Origin: Synechococcus sp. A15-62 | GTDB lineage: Bacteria; Cyanobacteriota; Cyanobacteriia; PCC-6307; Cyanobiaceae | NCBI RefSeq assembly: GCF_014280075.1 | Contig: NZ_CP047950.1 | Span: 682,001 to 746,000 of the forward strand | Direction of reading: 5' to 3' | DNA: 64,000 nucleotides | Shown here: in pieces, positions 48,016 to 56,852 of the stretch | How positions within the stretch are numbered: the stretch's first letter is position 1 | How the letters are laid out: each line of letters starts with the position of its first letter | The notes under the pieces: generated by a model | What the model saw: only the letters and a program-made list of their open reading frames with translations | The model's database searches: none | What the model was told of the DNA's origin: nothing | Position numbers and translations under genes: made by a program

Positions 48016-48705
48016 TCAGCAGCGCAGCTTCACAGTTCGCGGCAACTCCTCCATCAGCTCTCCCTCCTCACTCAAGGCGGGGTAAGGCCGTTCCTGCTCC
48101 CGGCACCAGCGGGCCACCTCGGGGTAGGACCACTCAAACAGCAACTGCTGGTACTGCTCTGGCTTCAGGCCTTCCCCCTGGGTTGGAGCCAGGCCGGCCA
48201 CTTGGCGTTGGCGCAGCGCCTCAAACAGCAAGGTCGCGGTGGCGACCGACACGTTCAGGGACTGAACCATGCCGCGCATCGGGATGAACAGCGCTTCATC
48301 CATCAGGTCCCGGGCCTGATCGGTCAGCCCCCATTTCTCCGCCCCGAGCACGAAGGCGGTGGGTCCAGTGAAGTCGCACTCCCGGTAGTCCTTGGCATCC
48401 ACCCCGAGATGGGTTCCGTAGAGCCGGAACCCTTTCGCTTTGAGATAGCGGATGGCTGTTTCGGTGTCGGGATGGTCGTGCAAAGGCACCCATTTCTGGC
48501 TGCCCTGGGCCGTGCTGTTGAAGGTGCGTGGCCGCCCGTCAAAACTCACCGCGTGGGCTTTCAGCGCCCCGACGGCATCACAGCTGCGCAGGATGGCGGA
48601 GAGGTTGTGGGGTTTCTCCACGTGTTCGAGCAGCACCGTGAGATCCGCCATGCGGTGGTTCAGCACGGATTTCAGCCGCTCAAACCGTCGCGGCAGCAGG
48701 GGCAT
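48016..48705 (-). CDS. trmH: tRNA (guanosine-2'-O)-methyltransferase TrmH
   Basis: A 229-residue SPOUT enzyme that methylates the 2'-OH of G18 in tRNA. The N-terminal MPLLPRRFERLKSVLNHRMA and TVLLEHVEKPHNLSAILRSCD are typical. The knot motifs are FVLGAEKWGLTDQARDLMD and IPMRGMVQSLNVSVATATLL, which bind S-adenosylmethionine. The length matches TrmH rather than RlmB. The next gene upstream on this strand is the calcium-loop remnant. Confidence 0.95.
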   Translation of the reverse strand: MPLLPRRFERLKSVLNHRMADLTVLLEHVEKPHNLSAILRSCDAVGALKAHAVSFDGRPRTFNSTAQGSQKWVPLHDHPDTETAIRYLKAKGFRLYGTHLGVDAKDYRECDFTGPTAFVLGAEKWGLTDQARDLMDEALFIPMRGMVQSLNVSVATATLLFEALRQRQVAGLAPTQGEGLKPEQYQQLLFEWSYPEVARWCREQERPYPALSEEGELMEELPRTVKLRC

Positions 48706-48711
48706 GGGCGG

Positions 48712-48858
48712 TCAATCGGGTGAGAGCAACAGGTTGGGGTTCTTCCATGCTTTGGGGTCTGGAACGACAATCGGGAAGTCAGCGCTTCCGTCGCCATCCA
48801 GATCCCGCCCAAGGATCCCTCCGTTGAACCGTACGTCTCCGGCGGCACGTTTGATCAA
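48712..48858 (-). pseudogene. Short remnant encoding an EF-hand/FG-GAP-like calcium-loop tail
   Basis: In the minus frame ending at 48712 the translation reads FNGGILGRDLDGDGSADFPI and VVPDPKAWKNPNLLLSPD. It is strikingly protein-like, with a DxDxDGxxD calcium loop. The upstream part is absent: only a TTG at 48858 could start it, giving 48 residues, and further upstream the frame is the antisense of the alkyltransferase-like gene. I read it as the surviving 3' end of a larger gene, or a very small protein. No family name can be given. Confidence 0.4.
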
Positions 48859-48873
48859 CGTGTCTGGAGCCAG

Positions 48874-49170
48874 GTGGCCCGCATCCCCCACGGTCGCTTG
48901 GCGACCTACGGCCAGATCGCTGAGTTGATCGGTGCCTTTGGTTGTGCGCGTCAGCTGGGTTGGGCGCTGCGGCGTCTCAAGCTCCCGTCCGTCGTTCCCT
49001 GGCATCGCGTGGTCAACGCCCAGGGGCGGATTTCGATGAGCCTCAGCCGTGAGGGCAGTGACTGGATCCAGCGTGATCTGCTGCTGGCTGAGGGCATTCC
49101 TGTGGATGCGGAGGGACGCTTGCCGCTGCGTCAGTTCCTCTGGCACCCGGACGCCCATGCTGGGGATTGA
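48874..49170 (+). CDS. Alkyltransferase-like (ATL) protein, MGMT fold without the catalytic cysteine
   Basis: A 98-residue DNA-binding protein of the Ada/Ogt family. VARIPHGRLATYGQIAELIG is the conserved start of the C-terminal domain, RQLGWALRRLKLP its arginine-finger region and PSVVPWHRVVNAQGRISMSL the active site. In that site PCHR is PWHR, the defining change of ATL proteins, which flag alkylguanine for nucleotide excision repair rather than repairing it. The frame is open upstream (GGTFDQRVWSQ) but contains no start codon before GTG 48874, so the first helix seems short or the real start is unusual. It lies 3 nt before rsmB. Confidence 0.78.
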   Translation: MARIPHGRLATYGQIAELIGAFGCARQLGWALRRLKLPSVVPWHRVVNAQGRISMSLSREGSDWIQRDLLLAEGIPVDAEGRLPLRQFLWHPDAHAGD

Positions 49171-49173
49171 TGC

Positions 49174-50511
49174 GTGCTGCTCTTGTCTGATTCGGCTCCG
49201 ATTGGACTGCTGCCGCGCCGTCTCGCCTGGGATGTGTTGCAGGCGGTTGCGGCTGGAGCTTATGCCGATGTGGCGCTGGAGCGGGTGCTGCGGGAGCGGG
49301 ACCTCAAGGCACCCGATCGGGGATTGGTGACCGAGCTGGCCTATGGCGCGATTCGCCAACGGCGCACTCTCGATGCCTGGCTGGATCGGTTGGGCAAGGT
49401 GCCGGCGTTGAAGCAGCCGCCCAAGTTGCGCTGGCTGTTGCATGTGGGTCTTTATCAACTGCTGTTGATGGAGCGGATTCCAGATTCAGCAGCGGTGAAC
49501 ACCGCCGTGGAGTTGGCCAAAACCAGCAAGGGATTGGCCCGGCTGGCCCCTGTGGTGAATGGGGTGCTCCGGGCGGCGCTGCGGGCACGGGAGGCCGGCG
49601 AAACCCTGCAACGGCCCAACGATCTGGCGGCTCAGCTGGCCCAGGCCCATTCCCTGCCGGATTGGTTCACCCGGTTGTTGATCGAGTGGCGCGGGGCGGA
49701 GGGGGCCGCGGCGGTGGCCAGCGCCTGCAACCGTGTGCCGGATCTGGATTTGCGGGTGAATCGGTTGCGATCGAGCCCTGCGCAGGTGCAGCAGGATCTG
49801 GCCGCGGCTGGCATCAGCACTGAGTCCATCGTTGGTTGTCCCGATGGCCTGCGCATCTCAGGCCACAGCGGCGATCTGCGCCACTGGCCCGGCTATGCCG
49901 AGGGCCATTGGTGTGTGCAGGATTGTTCGGCGCAATGGATTGCACCTCTGCTCGATCCCAAACGGGGGGATCGCATCCTGGATGCCTGTGCGGCTCCGGG
50001 GGGCAAAGCCACCCATTTGGCGGAGTTGGTGGGGGATCAGGCGGAGATCTGGGCTGTGGACCGTTCAGCCGGACGGCTCAAGCGCGTTGCGGCCAATGCC
50101 GCCCGGCTGGGCCTTGCCTCTATCAATGCCCTGGCTGCGGATGCCGCCAATCTTTTGGAGCAGCGCCCCCAATGGCGTGAGTCTTTCCAGAGGATTTTGA
50201 TCGATGCCCCCTGCTCGGGGCTTGGAACGCTGGCCCGTCATCCCGATTCCCGTTGGCGGGTGACGCCCCAATCCATTCGTGGTCTTTTGCCCCAACAACA
50301 GGCTCTGCTGGATGGCCTTCTGCCGTTGTTGGCTCCCCAAGGCGTGTTGGTGTACGCCACCTGCACCATTCATCCCGATGAAAATCAGGCACAGATTCAG
50401 GCTCTGTTGAAGCGTCACCCAACGCTGCGCCTGGAGCAGGAGAGCCAGCTCTGGCCAGATCAAGCCAGCGGGGGAGATGGGTTCTATTCGGCTGTGCTGC
50501 AGCGGGCCTAG
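49174..50511 (+). CDS. rsmB: 16S rRNA (cytosine-967-C5)-methyltransferase RsmB (Sun)
   Basis: A 445-residue enzyme. The N-terminal NusB-like helical domain (LQAVAAGAYADVALERVLRE) comes first. The SAM-dependent domain follows with DACAAPGGKATHLAELVG, DAPCSGLGTLARHPDSRW and the catalytic Cys in VYATCTIHPDENQAQIQAL. Both Cys (the PC and TC motifs) used by m5C enzymes are present. The start is GTG 49174. It is translated 3 nt after the ATL gene and converges on the PBP gene. Confidence 0.95.
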   Translation: MLLLSDSAPIGLLPRRLAWDVLQAVAAGAYADVALERVLRERDLKAPDRGLVTELAYGAIRQRRTLDAWLDRLGKVPALKQPPKLRWLLHVGLYQLLLMERIPDSAAVNTAVELAKTSKGLARLAPVVNGVLRAALRAREAGETLQRPNDLAAQLAQAHSLPDWFTRLLIEWRGAEGAAAVASACNRVPDLDLRVNRLRSSPAQVQQDLAAAGISTESIVGCPDGLRISGHSGDLRHWPGYAEGHWCVQDCSAQWIAPLLDPKRGDRILDACAAPGGKATHLAELVGDQAEIWAVDRSAGRLKRVAANAARLGLASINALAADAANLLEQRPQWRESFQRILIDAPCSGLGTLARHPDSRWRVTPQSIRGLLPQQQALLDGLLPLLAPQGVLVYATCTIHPDENQAQIQALLKRHPTLRLEQESQLWPDQASGGDGFYSAVLQRA

Positions 50512-50520
50512 GGCCTTGGA

Positions 50521-52569
50521 TCAATCCCGTGTCCAGCGTCGTCCCTGGCGATCGATGTTGCGGTCTGGAGCGCTGTTTCTCCAGAGGTAAGGCGTCTGGC
50601 GAGGTGCAGGTGCCACGGGCGTGGGTGTGGGTTGGTCTGTCTCAACCGTTGGTTGAGCGGCATCTTGCTCGGCGGTCGCCTTCTGCTTTGGTTTGGGTTG
50701 GGTCTTCGGCGGCTTGGCAATCGTTTTCGGGTCGACAGCCAAACGCACTTTTCGCTTCGTCTTGGGTTTGTCGGGGAAGTTGCGTACGGGGATCTCGTCC
50801 TTGATCTGGAGCATGAATTGCTTCCACGCCCATGCCGCTTCGCCGCTGGTGCTTTTGGTGGCGCGGTCGTCGTCGTATCCGAACCAGACGCCTGTTGTGA
50901 GCTGAGGAATCGAGCCGATGAACCAGAGATCGCGGGTGTTTTCTGAGGTTCCCGTCTTTCCGGCCACCTGTCGATCATCGAGTTTGGCGGCGATGCCGGT
51001 GCCGCCGGTCACCACCCGCTGCAGCATCCAGTTCATGGTGTCTGCCACATCACTATCAACCGCCCGCTTGCCTCGGTTGTCGCTCAGGCGCCGGCTCCAA
51101 AGCAGCTCATTCTTGGGTCCGCGAATTTCCTCAAAGGGGCTGGGTTTGAAGAACACTCCGCGGTTGGCCATTCCGGCATAGGCGGCGGTCATGTCGAGGA
51201 TGGTTTGCTCGTAGGCCCCGATGGCCATGGGGTAGTACTTGCCGAGAGGTCGCTCGGTGCCGATGTTGAAGTTGTTGGCGATATCGATCACGGCATCAAA
51301 TCCAACGATGTCCTGCAGTTGAACTGCCACTGTGTTCAGCGAGTTCTTCAGCGCATCGGCAAGGGAGATGTTGCCGTAGTACTTGTTGCCAAAGTTTTTG
51401 GGGCAGTAGCCGTTCCAGCAACGCTGGGCATCAAACACTTTGGTTTCGGGCTTCATGCCCCGATCAATGGCGGCGGCGTAGGGAAACAGCTTGAAGGTGG
51501 AGCCCGGAGAGCGCAGCGCCAGGATGGTGCGGTTGAACTGGCTCTTGGAGAAATCCTTGCCGCCCACCATCACCCGCACCAGCCCGTTGCCGGGATCGAT
51601 CGAAACCATCGCACCTTCGGTGTCGAAGGGGGCATTGGCTCGAATCACCTGCTGAGCTTTCTTCTGCCAGTCGAGATTCAGGCTGGTGCGCACCTTGACT
51701 CCGCCCACTTCCAATTGTTCGGGCGTCAAGAATTTGGGCAGCTCCTGGGCAATCCAGGTGGTGAAGTAAGGCGCTGAACTGTTGAAGTACTTGGGTGTTG
51801 CGGGCTTCAGTCCAAGCGGGCTGGTGCGACCTCGCTCCGCTTCGCTGGTGGAGATGAATCCGGCCTGGGCCATGCGGTCCAGAACGATCGAGCGCTGCTC
51901 TTTTGCCAGATCTGGGTTCACAAGGGGTGAATAAATTGATGGGGCCGGGGGCAGCCCGGCGATCAGGGCTGCTTCAGGAACCGTGAGCTGCTCCGGGGTT
52001 TTGGAGAAGTAGATCCAGGCCGCATCGGCAACGCCATAGGCACCGGACCCCAGGTACACGTAGTTGAGGTACTGCTCGAGGATCTGCTGCTTGCTCAGTT
52101 GACGCTCCAGCTTCATGGCCAGAGCCGCCTCCTTGAGTTTGCGGGTGATTGTGCGGTCCTGGCTCAAAAAGACGGTTCGAGCCAGCTGCTGGGTGATGGT
52201 GCTCGCCCCTTCCCTAACCGCGCCCTGGCGGACATTGGTGACGATGGCCCTGGCGATGCCCCAGCCATCCACACCATCGTGCTGATAGAAGCGCCGGTCT
52301 TCTGCGGCGATGAAAGCCTCCGCCACCGTTGGTGGCATCGCGCCGGGCTTCACCTTCTCCCGCGTCGCTGGCCCAAGCTTCTGAATCACCTTGCCATTGG
52401 TGGAGAGCAGGGTGATCGTTCCCGGCCGATTGAAGCTGGCAATCCCGCGGGCATCCGGAAGCGTGGCATCCACCATTTCCGTCAGAGCGCGCATGCCCAG
52501 AGCAGCTCCAACGCCCACTGCAGCTGCTGTGCCAGCGATCAGTGCCCAGTGCAGGCGGGTACGGTTCAC
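50521..52569 (-). CDS. Penicillin-binding protein 1A-type bifunctional peptidoglycan synthase
   Basis: A 682-residue class A PBP. It has an N-terminal membrane anchor (ALIAGTAAAVGVGAALG). The GT51 transglycosylase domain has AAEDRRFYQHDGVDGWG and GASTITQQLARTVF. The transpeptidase domain has SPGSTFK (active Ser), SLNTVAVQL and VAGKTGTSENTRD. The C-terminal 80 residues are a Lys/Pro/Thr/Gln-rich tail with no domain. The GTG start overlaps the chlG stop by 4 nt, so cell-wall and chlorophyll genes share a transcript. It converges on rsmB. Confidence 0.95.
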   Translation of the reverse strand: MNRTRLHWALIAGTAAAVGVGAALGMRALTEMVDATLPDARGIASFNRPGTITLLSTNGKVIQKLGPATREKVKPGAMPPTVAEAFIAAEDRRFYQHDGVDGWGIARAIVTNVRQGAVREGASTITQQLARTVFLSQDRTITRKLKEAALAMKLERQLSKQQILEQYLNYVYLGSGAYGVADAAWIYFSKTPEQLTVPEAALIAGLPPAPSIYSPLVNPDLAKEQRSIVLDRMAQAGFISTSEAERGRTSPLGLKPATPKYFNSSAPYFTTWIAQELPKFLTPEQLEVGGVKVRTSLNLDWQKKAQQVIRANAPFDTEGAMVSIDPGNGLVRVMVGGKDFSKSQFNRTILALRSPGSTFKLFPYAAAIDRGMKPETKVFDAQRCWNGYCPKNFGNKYYGNISLADALKNSLNTVAVQLQDIVGFDAVIDIANNFNIGTERPLGKYYPMAIGAYEQTILDMTAAYAGMANRGVFFKPSPFEEIRGPKNELLWSRRLSDNRGKRAVDSDVADTMNWMLQRVVTGGTGIAAKLDDRQVAGKTGTSENTRDLWFIGSIPQLTTGVWFGYDDDRATKSTSGEAAWAWKQFMLQIKDEIPVRNFPDKPKTKRKVRLAVDPKTIAKPPKTQPKPKQKATAEQDAAQPTVETDQPTPTPVAPAPRQTPYLWRNSAPDRNIDRQGRRWTRD

Positions 52570-53519
52570 ATCACCTGGGTCAAGGGGCTGTGGCCCACGG
52601 CCAGAGCGGTCACCAACATGCCGAGCACCAGGAAGGGTTGGGCACTGGCCTGATATTTCACGTCAAAGGCCACGGGGTCTCGCAGCAACCAGATGTCCTG
52701 GAAGGTGATCTGGGGAACGATCAAGAGAACCAGCAGAACCGCTGCGAAATGCTGGCCGATCCCGATCAGGACGGCAACCATCGCCAGCTGAAAAACATCG
52801 ATCATTGCGGCGCTGATCCAACTGGCCCGTTTGATGCCGAACACCACCGGCAACGATTGAAGCCCGAGTTCTCGGTCGCCTTCAACGCTCTTGAAGTCGT
52901 TGACCACAGCAATGCCGAGACCTGCAAGGCTGTAGGCCAGGGTCAGCAGTGCTGTGCCCCAGGTCAGCTGGCCAAACAGGGCTTGGCCTGCCCACCAGGG
53001 CAGAGCGATGTAGCTGGCACCGAGGGCGTAGTTCCCGAGCCAGCCATTCTGCTTGAGCTTCAGCGGGGGGGCTGAATAGATGTAGCTCACAAAGGAGCCT
53101 CCCAACGCCAGTAGAAAAACCACAGGCGTGGCGTGACCGGCCCATCGGTCAAGGCCGTAGGACACGCCCAAACCCGCAAGCAGCAGAACCCAGATCTGCA
53201 GCTTGACCTGGCCCAGGGGAATCGCTCCCGAGGGGATCGGGCGGTAGGGCTCGTTGATCGCGTCGATCTCGCGGTCGTAATAGTCGTTGATGGTCTGGGT
53301 GAAGCCCGCCAGTAAGGGGCCACTCATCAACATGCAGGCAAAGGCGACGAGCACGTGGTCCACCCGCCACTCGTAATTACCGCTCGCTGCGGCACCACAG
53401 ATCACCCCCCAGATCAAGGGGATCCAGGTGACCGGTTTCATCAGCTGCAGCCGCAGCTTCCAGATGTTGGTGGTGCCTGAGGCACCCTTCATCCCAAGCA
53501 GCTGACGGGCGTCGCTCAC
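52566..53519 (-). CDS. chlG: Chlorophyll synthase
   Basis: A 317-residue UbiA-family prenyltransferase that esterifies chlorophyllide with phytyl or geranylgeranyl diphosphate. The two Asp-rich motifs are [20 protein letters not shown] and [20 protein letters not shown]. About eight helices are predicted. The N-terminus [20 protein letters not shown] is typical of cyanobacterial ChlG. The start is GTG 53519, 11 nt after petP; the 3' end overlaps the PBP gene. Confidence 0.96.
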   Translation of the reverse strand: MSDARQLLGMKGASGTTNIWKLRLQLMKPVTWIPLIWGVICGAAASGNYEWRVDHVLVAFACMLMSGPLLAGFTQTINDYYDREIDAINEPYRPIPSGAIPLGQVKLQIWVLLLAGLGVSYGLDRWAGHATPVVFLLALGGSFVSYIYSAPPLKLKQNGWLGNYALGASYIALPWWAGQALFGQLTWGTALLTLAYSLAGLGIAVVNDFKSVEGDRELGLQSLPVVFGIKRASWISAAMIDVFQLAMVAVLIGIGQHFAAVLLVLLIVPQITFQDIWLLRDPVAFDVKYQASAQPFLVLGMLVTALAVGHSPLTQVM

Positions 53520-53530
53520 GGAGTCAGTCC

Positions 53531-53746
53531 TCAGGCGGCGGCGATTTCGTCTTCGAAGAACCAGCTGGTGGAGCCATCGCTGAGCTCAACAACCACACCG
53601 ATTCCTTTGCCGTCGACGGTGCGGAAATCCTTCACCGTGCCGTTGGCGTCCTTCTTCAGAAGGTCAACCATGGCCTGGGGAATGCGATCACGCACGCGGG
53701 TCACGCGAACCTTGGAGCCGATCGAGATGGCGTCAGCCTGGGACAT
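53531..53746 (-). CDS. petP: Cytochrome b6f subunit PetP (DUF2862)
   Basis: A 71-residue SH3-like protein: [40 protein letters not shown] and [16 protein letters not shown]. This pattern is the PetP family of cyanobacteria and red algae, a peripheral cytosolic subunit that affects linear electron flow through cytochrome b6f. ATG 53746 gives the expected length; the longer frame from 53866 overlaps hisF. It starts the petP-chlG-PBP unit and is divergent from hisF by 55 nt. Confidence 0.82.
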   Translation of the reverse strand: MSQADAISIGSKVRVTRVRDRIPQAMVDLLKKDANGTVKDFRTVDGKGIGVVVELSDGSTSWFFEDEIAAA

Positions 53747-53801
53747 GGCCTGCGAGGCTTGGAGAGTGCGCAACCCTAACAGTCGCTTTTGCGCCGAATC
53801 G

Positions 53802-54572
53802 ATGGTTGCTCTGCGTCTGATTCCCTGCCTGGATGTCGCCCGGGGACGGGTGGTGAAAGGTGTCAATTTCGTTGGCCTGCGCGATGCCGGTGATCCAGTG
53901 GAGCTGGCTTGCCGTTACAGCCGTGCAGGGGCGGATGAACTCGTTTTCCTCGACATCGCAGCCAGCCATGAGGGGCGCGGCACCCTGATCGACATGGTGC
54001 GTCGAACCGCTGAATCGGTCACGATCCCTTTCACGGTTGGCGGTGGCATCAGCACCGTTGAAGGAATTACCGAGTTGTTGCGGGCCGGTGCCGACAAGGT
54101 GAGTCTCAACTCCTCTGCGGTGCGGCGGCCTGAGCTGGTTCGGGAGGGGGCCGATCAGTTCGGTTGCCAGTGCATTGTCGTGGCCATTGATGCCCGTCGG
54201 CGCGATGCCGGTGGCTGGGATGTGTACGTGAAGGGAGGACGCGAGAACACGGGCCTCGATGTTGTGGAGTGGGCCCAGCGGGTGGCTGGCCTCGGGGCAG
54301 GAGAGATCCTGCTCACCTCCATGGATGGTGATGGCACCCAGGCGGGATACGACCTTGCCCTGACCAGGGCCGTGGCCGATGCGGTCCCCATCCCGGTGAT
54401 CGCCTCCGGTGGCGCGGGTTGCCTGGATCACATCGCTGAGGCCTTGGATGTGGGCCCCACAGGAGGCCATGCTTCCGCAGCCCTGCTGGCCTCGTTGCTG
54501 CACGACGGCGTTCTCACCGTGGAGGAAATCAAGCAAGATCTGCTCTCCCGTGGTCTGACGATCCGTCCATGA
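53802..54572 (+). CDS. hisF: Imidazole glycerol phosphate synthase subunit HisF
   Basis: A 256-residue TIM-barrel cyclase of histidine and purine metabolism; it forms IGP and AICAR with HisH. Recognisable are [18 protein letters not shown] (catalytic Asp), [37 protein letters not shown] and [20 protein letters not shown] with the second catalytic Asp. ATG 53802 fits the family start. The stop overlaps the menG start (ATGA). Confidence 0.97.
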   Translation: MVALRLIPCLDVARGRVVKGVNFVGLRDAGDPVELACRYSRAGADELVFLDIAASHEGRGTLIDMVRRTAESVTIPFTVGGGISTVEGITELLRAGADKVSLNSSAVRRPELVREGADQFGCQCIVVAIDARRRDAGGWDVYVKGGRENTGLDVVEWAQRVAGLGAGEILLTSMDGDGTQAGYDLALTRAVADAVPIPVIASGGAGCLDHIAEALDVGPTGGHASAALLASLLHDGVLTVEEIKQDLLSRGLTIRP

Positions 54573-55270
54573 AGCCTGGTGATCCCGCGGCGGTAGAACA
54601 GCTGTTTGACGCTGTCGCTCCCCGCTACGACCGCCTCAACGATGTGCTCAGTTTCGGGTTGCATCGCCAGTGGAAACGTCAGTTGGTGCGTGCCCTGAAG
54701 CCAGTGGCAGGCGAGCATTGGCTTGATCTGTGCTGCGGAACGGGGGACCTTGCCTTGGAGCTTGGGCGCTGTGTTCGCCCCGCTGGTGCGGTGACCGGTC
54801 TGGATGCCGCCGCTGCTCCCTTGGAGCGGGCCCGCCAGCGCCAACAGCAGCAGCCTTGGTTGCCGGTGACCTTCCAGCAGGGGGATGCTCTGCAAACCGG
54901 CTTGCCCAGCGCCTGCGCTGATGGCGCGGTGATGGCCTACGGATTGCGCAACCTGGCGGACCCTCTGCAGGGGCTGCAGGAACTCCGCCGGTTGTTGAAG
55001 CCCGGCGGCCGCGCCGGGGTGCTCGATTTCAACCGTCTGCCCCAAAGCGGCGCTGCCGCCGCCTTCCAGCGTTTTTATCTGCGTCGCCTGGTGGTGCCCG
55101 CTGCCGCCTCTGTGGGCTTACGGGAGGAGTACGCCTACCTGGAGAAGAGTCTGGAGCGCTTCCCTGATGGACCTGAGCAGGAGCGCTTGGCACAGGAGGC
55201 GGGATTTGCTGAAGCGATCCATCGCTCTGTTGTGGGAAAACAGATGGGGGTTTTGATTCTCAGGGCGTGA
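54569..55270 (+). CDS. menG: Demethyl-phylloquinone/menaquinone methyltransferase (MenG/UbiE family)
   Basis: A 233-residue SAM methyltransferase. [20 protein letters not shown] and [10 protein letters not shown] are the UbiE/COQ5 N-terminal signature; [16 protein letters not shown] binds SAM and [15 protein letters not shown] is the C-terminal signature. In cyanobacteria it performs the last step of phylloquinone synthesis for photosystem I. It overlaps hisF by 4 nt. Confidence 0.93.
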   Translation: MKPGDPAAVEQLFDAVAPRYDRLNDVLSFGLHRQWKRQLVRALKPVAGEHWLDLCCGTGDLALELGRCVRPAGAVTGLDAAAAPLERARQRQQQQPWLPVTFQQGDALQTGLPSACADGAVMAYGLRNLADPLQGLQELRRLLKPGGRAGVLDFNRLPQSGAAAAFQRFYLRRLVVPAAASVGLREEYAYLEKSLERFPDGPEQERLAQEAGFAEAIHRSVVGKQMGVLILRA

Positions 55271-55350
55271 ATCTTTGGCTGTGTCGCTTGCGACGCACCC
55301 CGTTACTGATCTAGAAAAGCTAAAGAGAACGTTAAGGGGGAGGTTCCGGT

Positions 55351-55701
55351 TTGGCGTTTCCGCTGCCGAAGCTGCTGCCCCGCATCGAAGAGCTGCTTCA
55401 GGAAGTGCAGTGGCTGGATGGTCTGATTCTGATCACCGACTCCGAACGCGCCTGCTTCGTTTCCTTCTCGCAGGTGGATCCTCTGCTGCGTCGCCTGCGC
55501 CAGCGCCCCAAAGGACCGGAGGTGGCTGAAAAGCTCTGCATGTCCTTGCTGGATTGCCATGGCAAGGGAGGCGCAAAGCCCGTCCTGGTCTTTCAAGGGG
55601 ATGGCAGCTTCTGGCTCGGAATGATTGGTCCCAGCGGCAACAATCCGCATCGCCATCACGCCATTGCGCACCTCCACCGTTGTCTGGCTTTGGAGGGCTG
55701 A
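55351..55701 (+). CDS. Conserved hypothetical soluble protein
   Basis: A 116-residue protein: LPRIEELLQEVQWLDGLILI, TDSERACFVSFSQVDPLLRR and KPVLVFQGDGSFWLGMIGPS. The start is decided by a strong ribosome-binding site: GGGGGAGG at about 55336-55343 lies 7 nt before TTG 55351, with no ATG nearby. The tail is His-rich (GNNPHRHHAIAHLHR). No family is recalled. It follows menG after an 80-nt gap and could be co-transcribed. Confidence 0.6.
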   Translation: MAFPLPKLLPRIEELLQEVQWLDGLILITDSERACFVSFSQVDPLLRRLRQRPKGPEVAEKLCMSLLDCHGKGGAKPVLVFQGDGSFWLGMIGPSGNNPHRHHAIAHLHRCLALEG

Positions 55702-55771
55702 CCGGCCACTGGGCAGAATCGGAATCCAGGACGCCCCAACCCAGTGCATTTTCAGGTCTTCAGTTTATTGA

Positions 55772-56425
55772 TTAATTAATCGCAACGCTTACGGCTCTAC
55801 TTAATGTTAAGCCGAGAATATCTAGTGCAATAAAGCTATTTGCTATAGAAGTGTACTTGGCTGTTTTGGTTTTCATTTTGTGCGACGTAACATTATTTTT
55901 TATAAAAGTGCCAAGAGAGAGCATTAAATAGTCCGGCGGTGTGGGTATTGGATGCGCAAATTCGATTGCAGGTGTATTGCCTTCCGCGCTTGGGAGGTTA
56001 ATCCTCCAGTACCACCAAGAGAAGGCGACGACGATTACAGGTATAAACAATACAAGTTCAATCAGAAGGAGTGTAGGGCTTTTAAGGGGGGAGAGTAAAA
56101 GGACGTTCATCGTTAGAAGTTCTACAGCCCAAGCAATTGATAAGTAAGTAGCAAGAACATCATTGATTTTTCTGGCTTTGAAGCCTGCGATAGAGAGGAC
56201 GATCGAGATGCTGAATATGGCAAATGTTGCAGCTCCAAGGGGGTGATTTGGCTCGGTTATGGATTGAAGAAAATTATGAAGAACTTCGAGAACACTTCTT
56301 TGAAGACTTTGCTCCACGCCTTCAAGGTCAAGATTCCGGTCAAATTGCTCCGTAAAAATAAATGTTGTTAATAAGGTCAGGCTTTCAAGAGCGTTAAAAA
56401 TACTGGGTTTTATTCGTTGAGGCAC
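55772..56425 (-). CDS. Hypothetical membrane protein, AT-rich gene
   Basis: A 217-residue protein with about three strong hydrophobic segments (LGAATFAIFSISIVLSIAGF, LSIAWAVELLTMNVLLL, LLIELVLFIPVIVVAFSWWY) and a C-terminal helix (FIALDILGLTLSRAVSVAIN). The gene and its upstream 430 nt are markedly more AT-rich than the flanking genes, which suggests acquisition by transfer. No motif is recognised. ATG 56425 is the only start before the conserved-looking part. Confidence 0.5.
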   Translation of the reverse strand: MPQRIKPSIFNALESLTLLTTFIFTEQFDRNLDLEGVEQSLQRSVLEVLHNFLQSITEPNHPLGAATFAIFSISIVLSIAGFKARKINDVLATYLSIAWAVELLTMNVLLLSPLKSPTLLLIELVLFIPVIVVAFSWWYWRINLPSAEGNTPAIEFAHPIPTPPDYLMLSLGTFIKNNVTSHKMKTKTAKYTSIANSFIALDILGLTLSRAVSVAIN

Positions 56426-56852
56426 TTGTTTTGAATGTCAAGTCATTTTATTAATAGCTGCGCCGGGTGTGAGTAACAACCGCAGCCAATCTTTTATCAG
56501 CGACTCCCTGCAAGCAGTCTCGTTACAAGGGGCTTTAAGACTCTTTGTAGAACCATGGAGGTTTCAGGTCTTAACACTGTTTGAAGATAGTAGGTCGTAA
56601 GTGTGCACCTTCGTAATAAAAATAAACATTTATGAATTCATTGCTCTGCCGTCTGTTGATTGCGTGAGTTGCTCTCTGCGCTCACAGCGCTTCCAATGGT
56701 TGGACAAACGCTGCTTTGAGAGAATTGTCGAACTCAGGTCCAACTCGCCTAGACAGCGGCGTTGGTGAGCGAGACAGCGCAACGCGTTTGTGTTTCCTGT
56801 CCAACTGATGTCCAACTCCACGGACACCCAAATTCAAGGCTAGGACTGCGTT
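56426..56852. other. Non-coding gap upstream of glyQ with repeated GTCCAAC sites
   Basis: In this 427-nt gap I see no convincing gene. The heptamer GTCCAAC occurs at 56738-56744, 56799-56805 and 56810-56816, with an inverted copy at 56699-56705. The last two are 11 nt apart, one helical turn. AGACAGCG also occurs at 56751 and 56773. These may be operator sites for glyQ or remnants of a recombination site. Confidence 0.35.

Noticed and set aside
48874-49458. Long minus-strand frame continuing the calcium-loop tail
   Set aside because: Only the last ~48 codons look protein-like; the rest is antisense of the ATL and rsmB genes.
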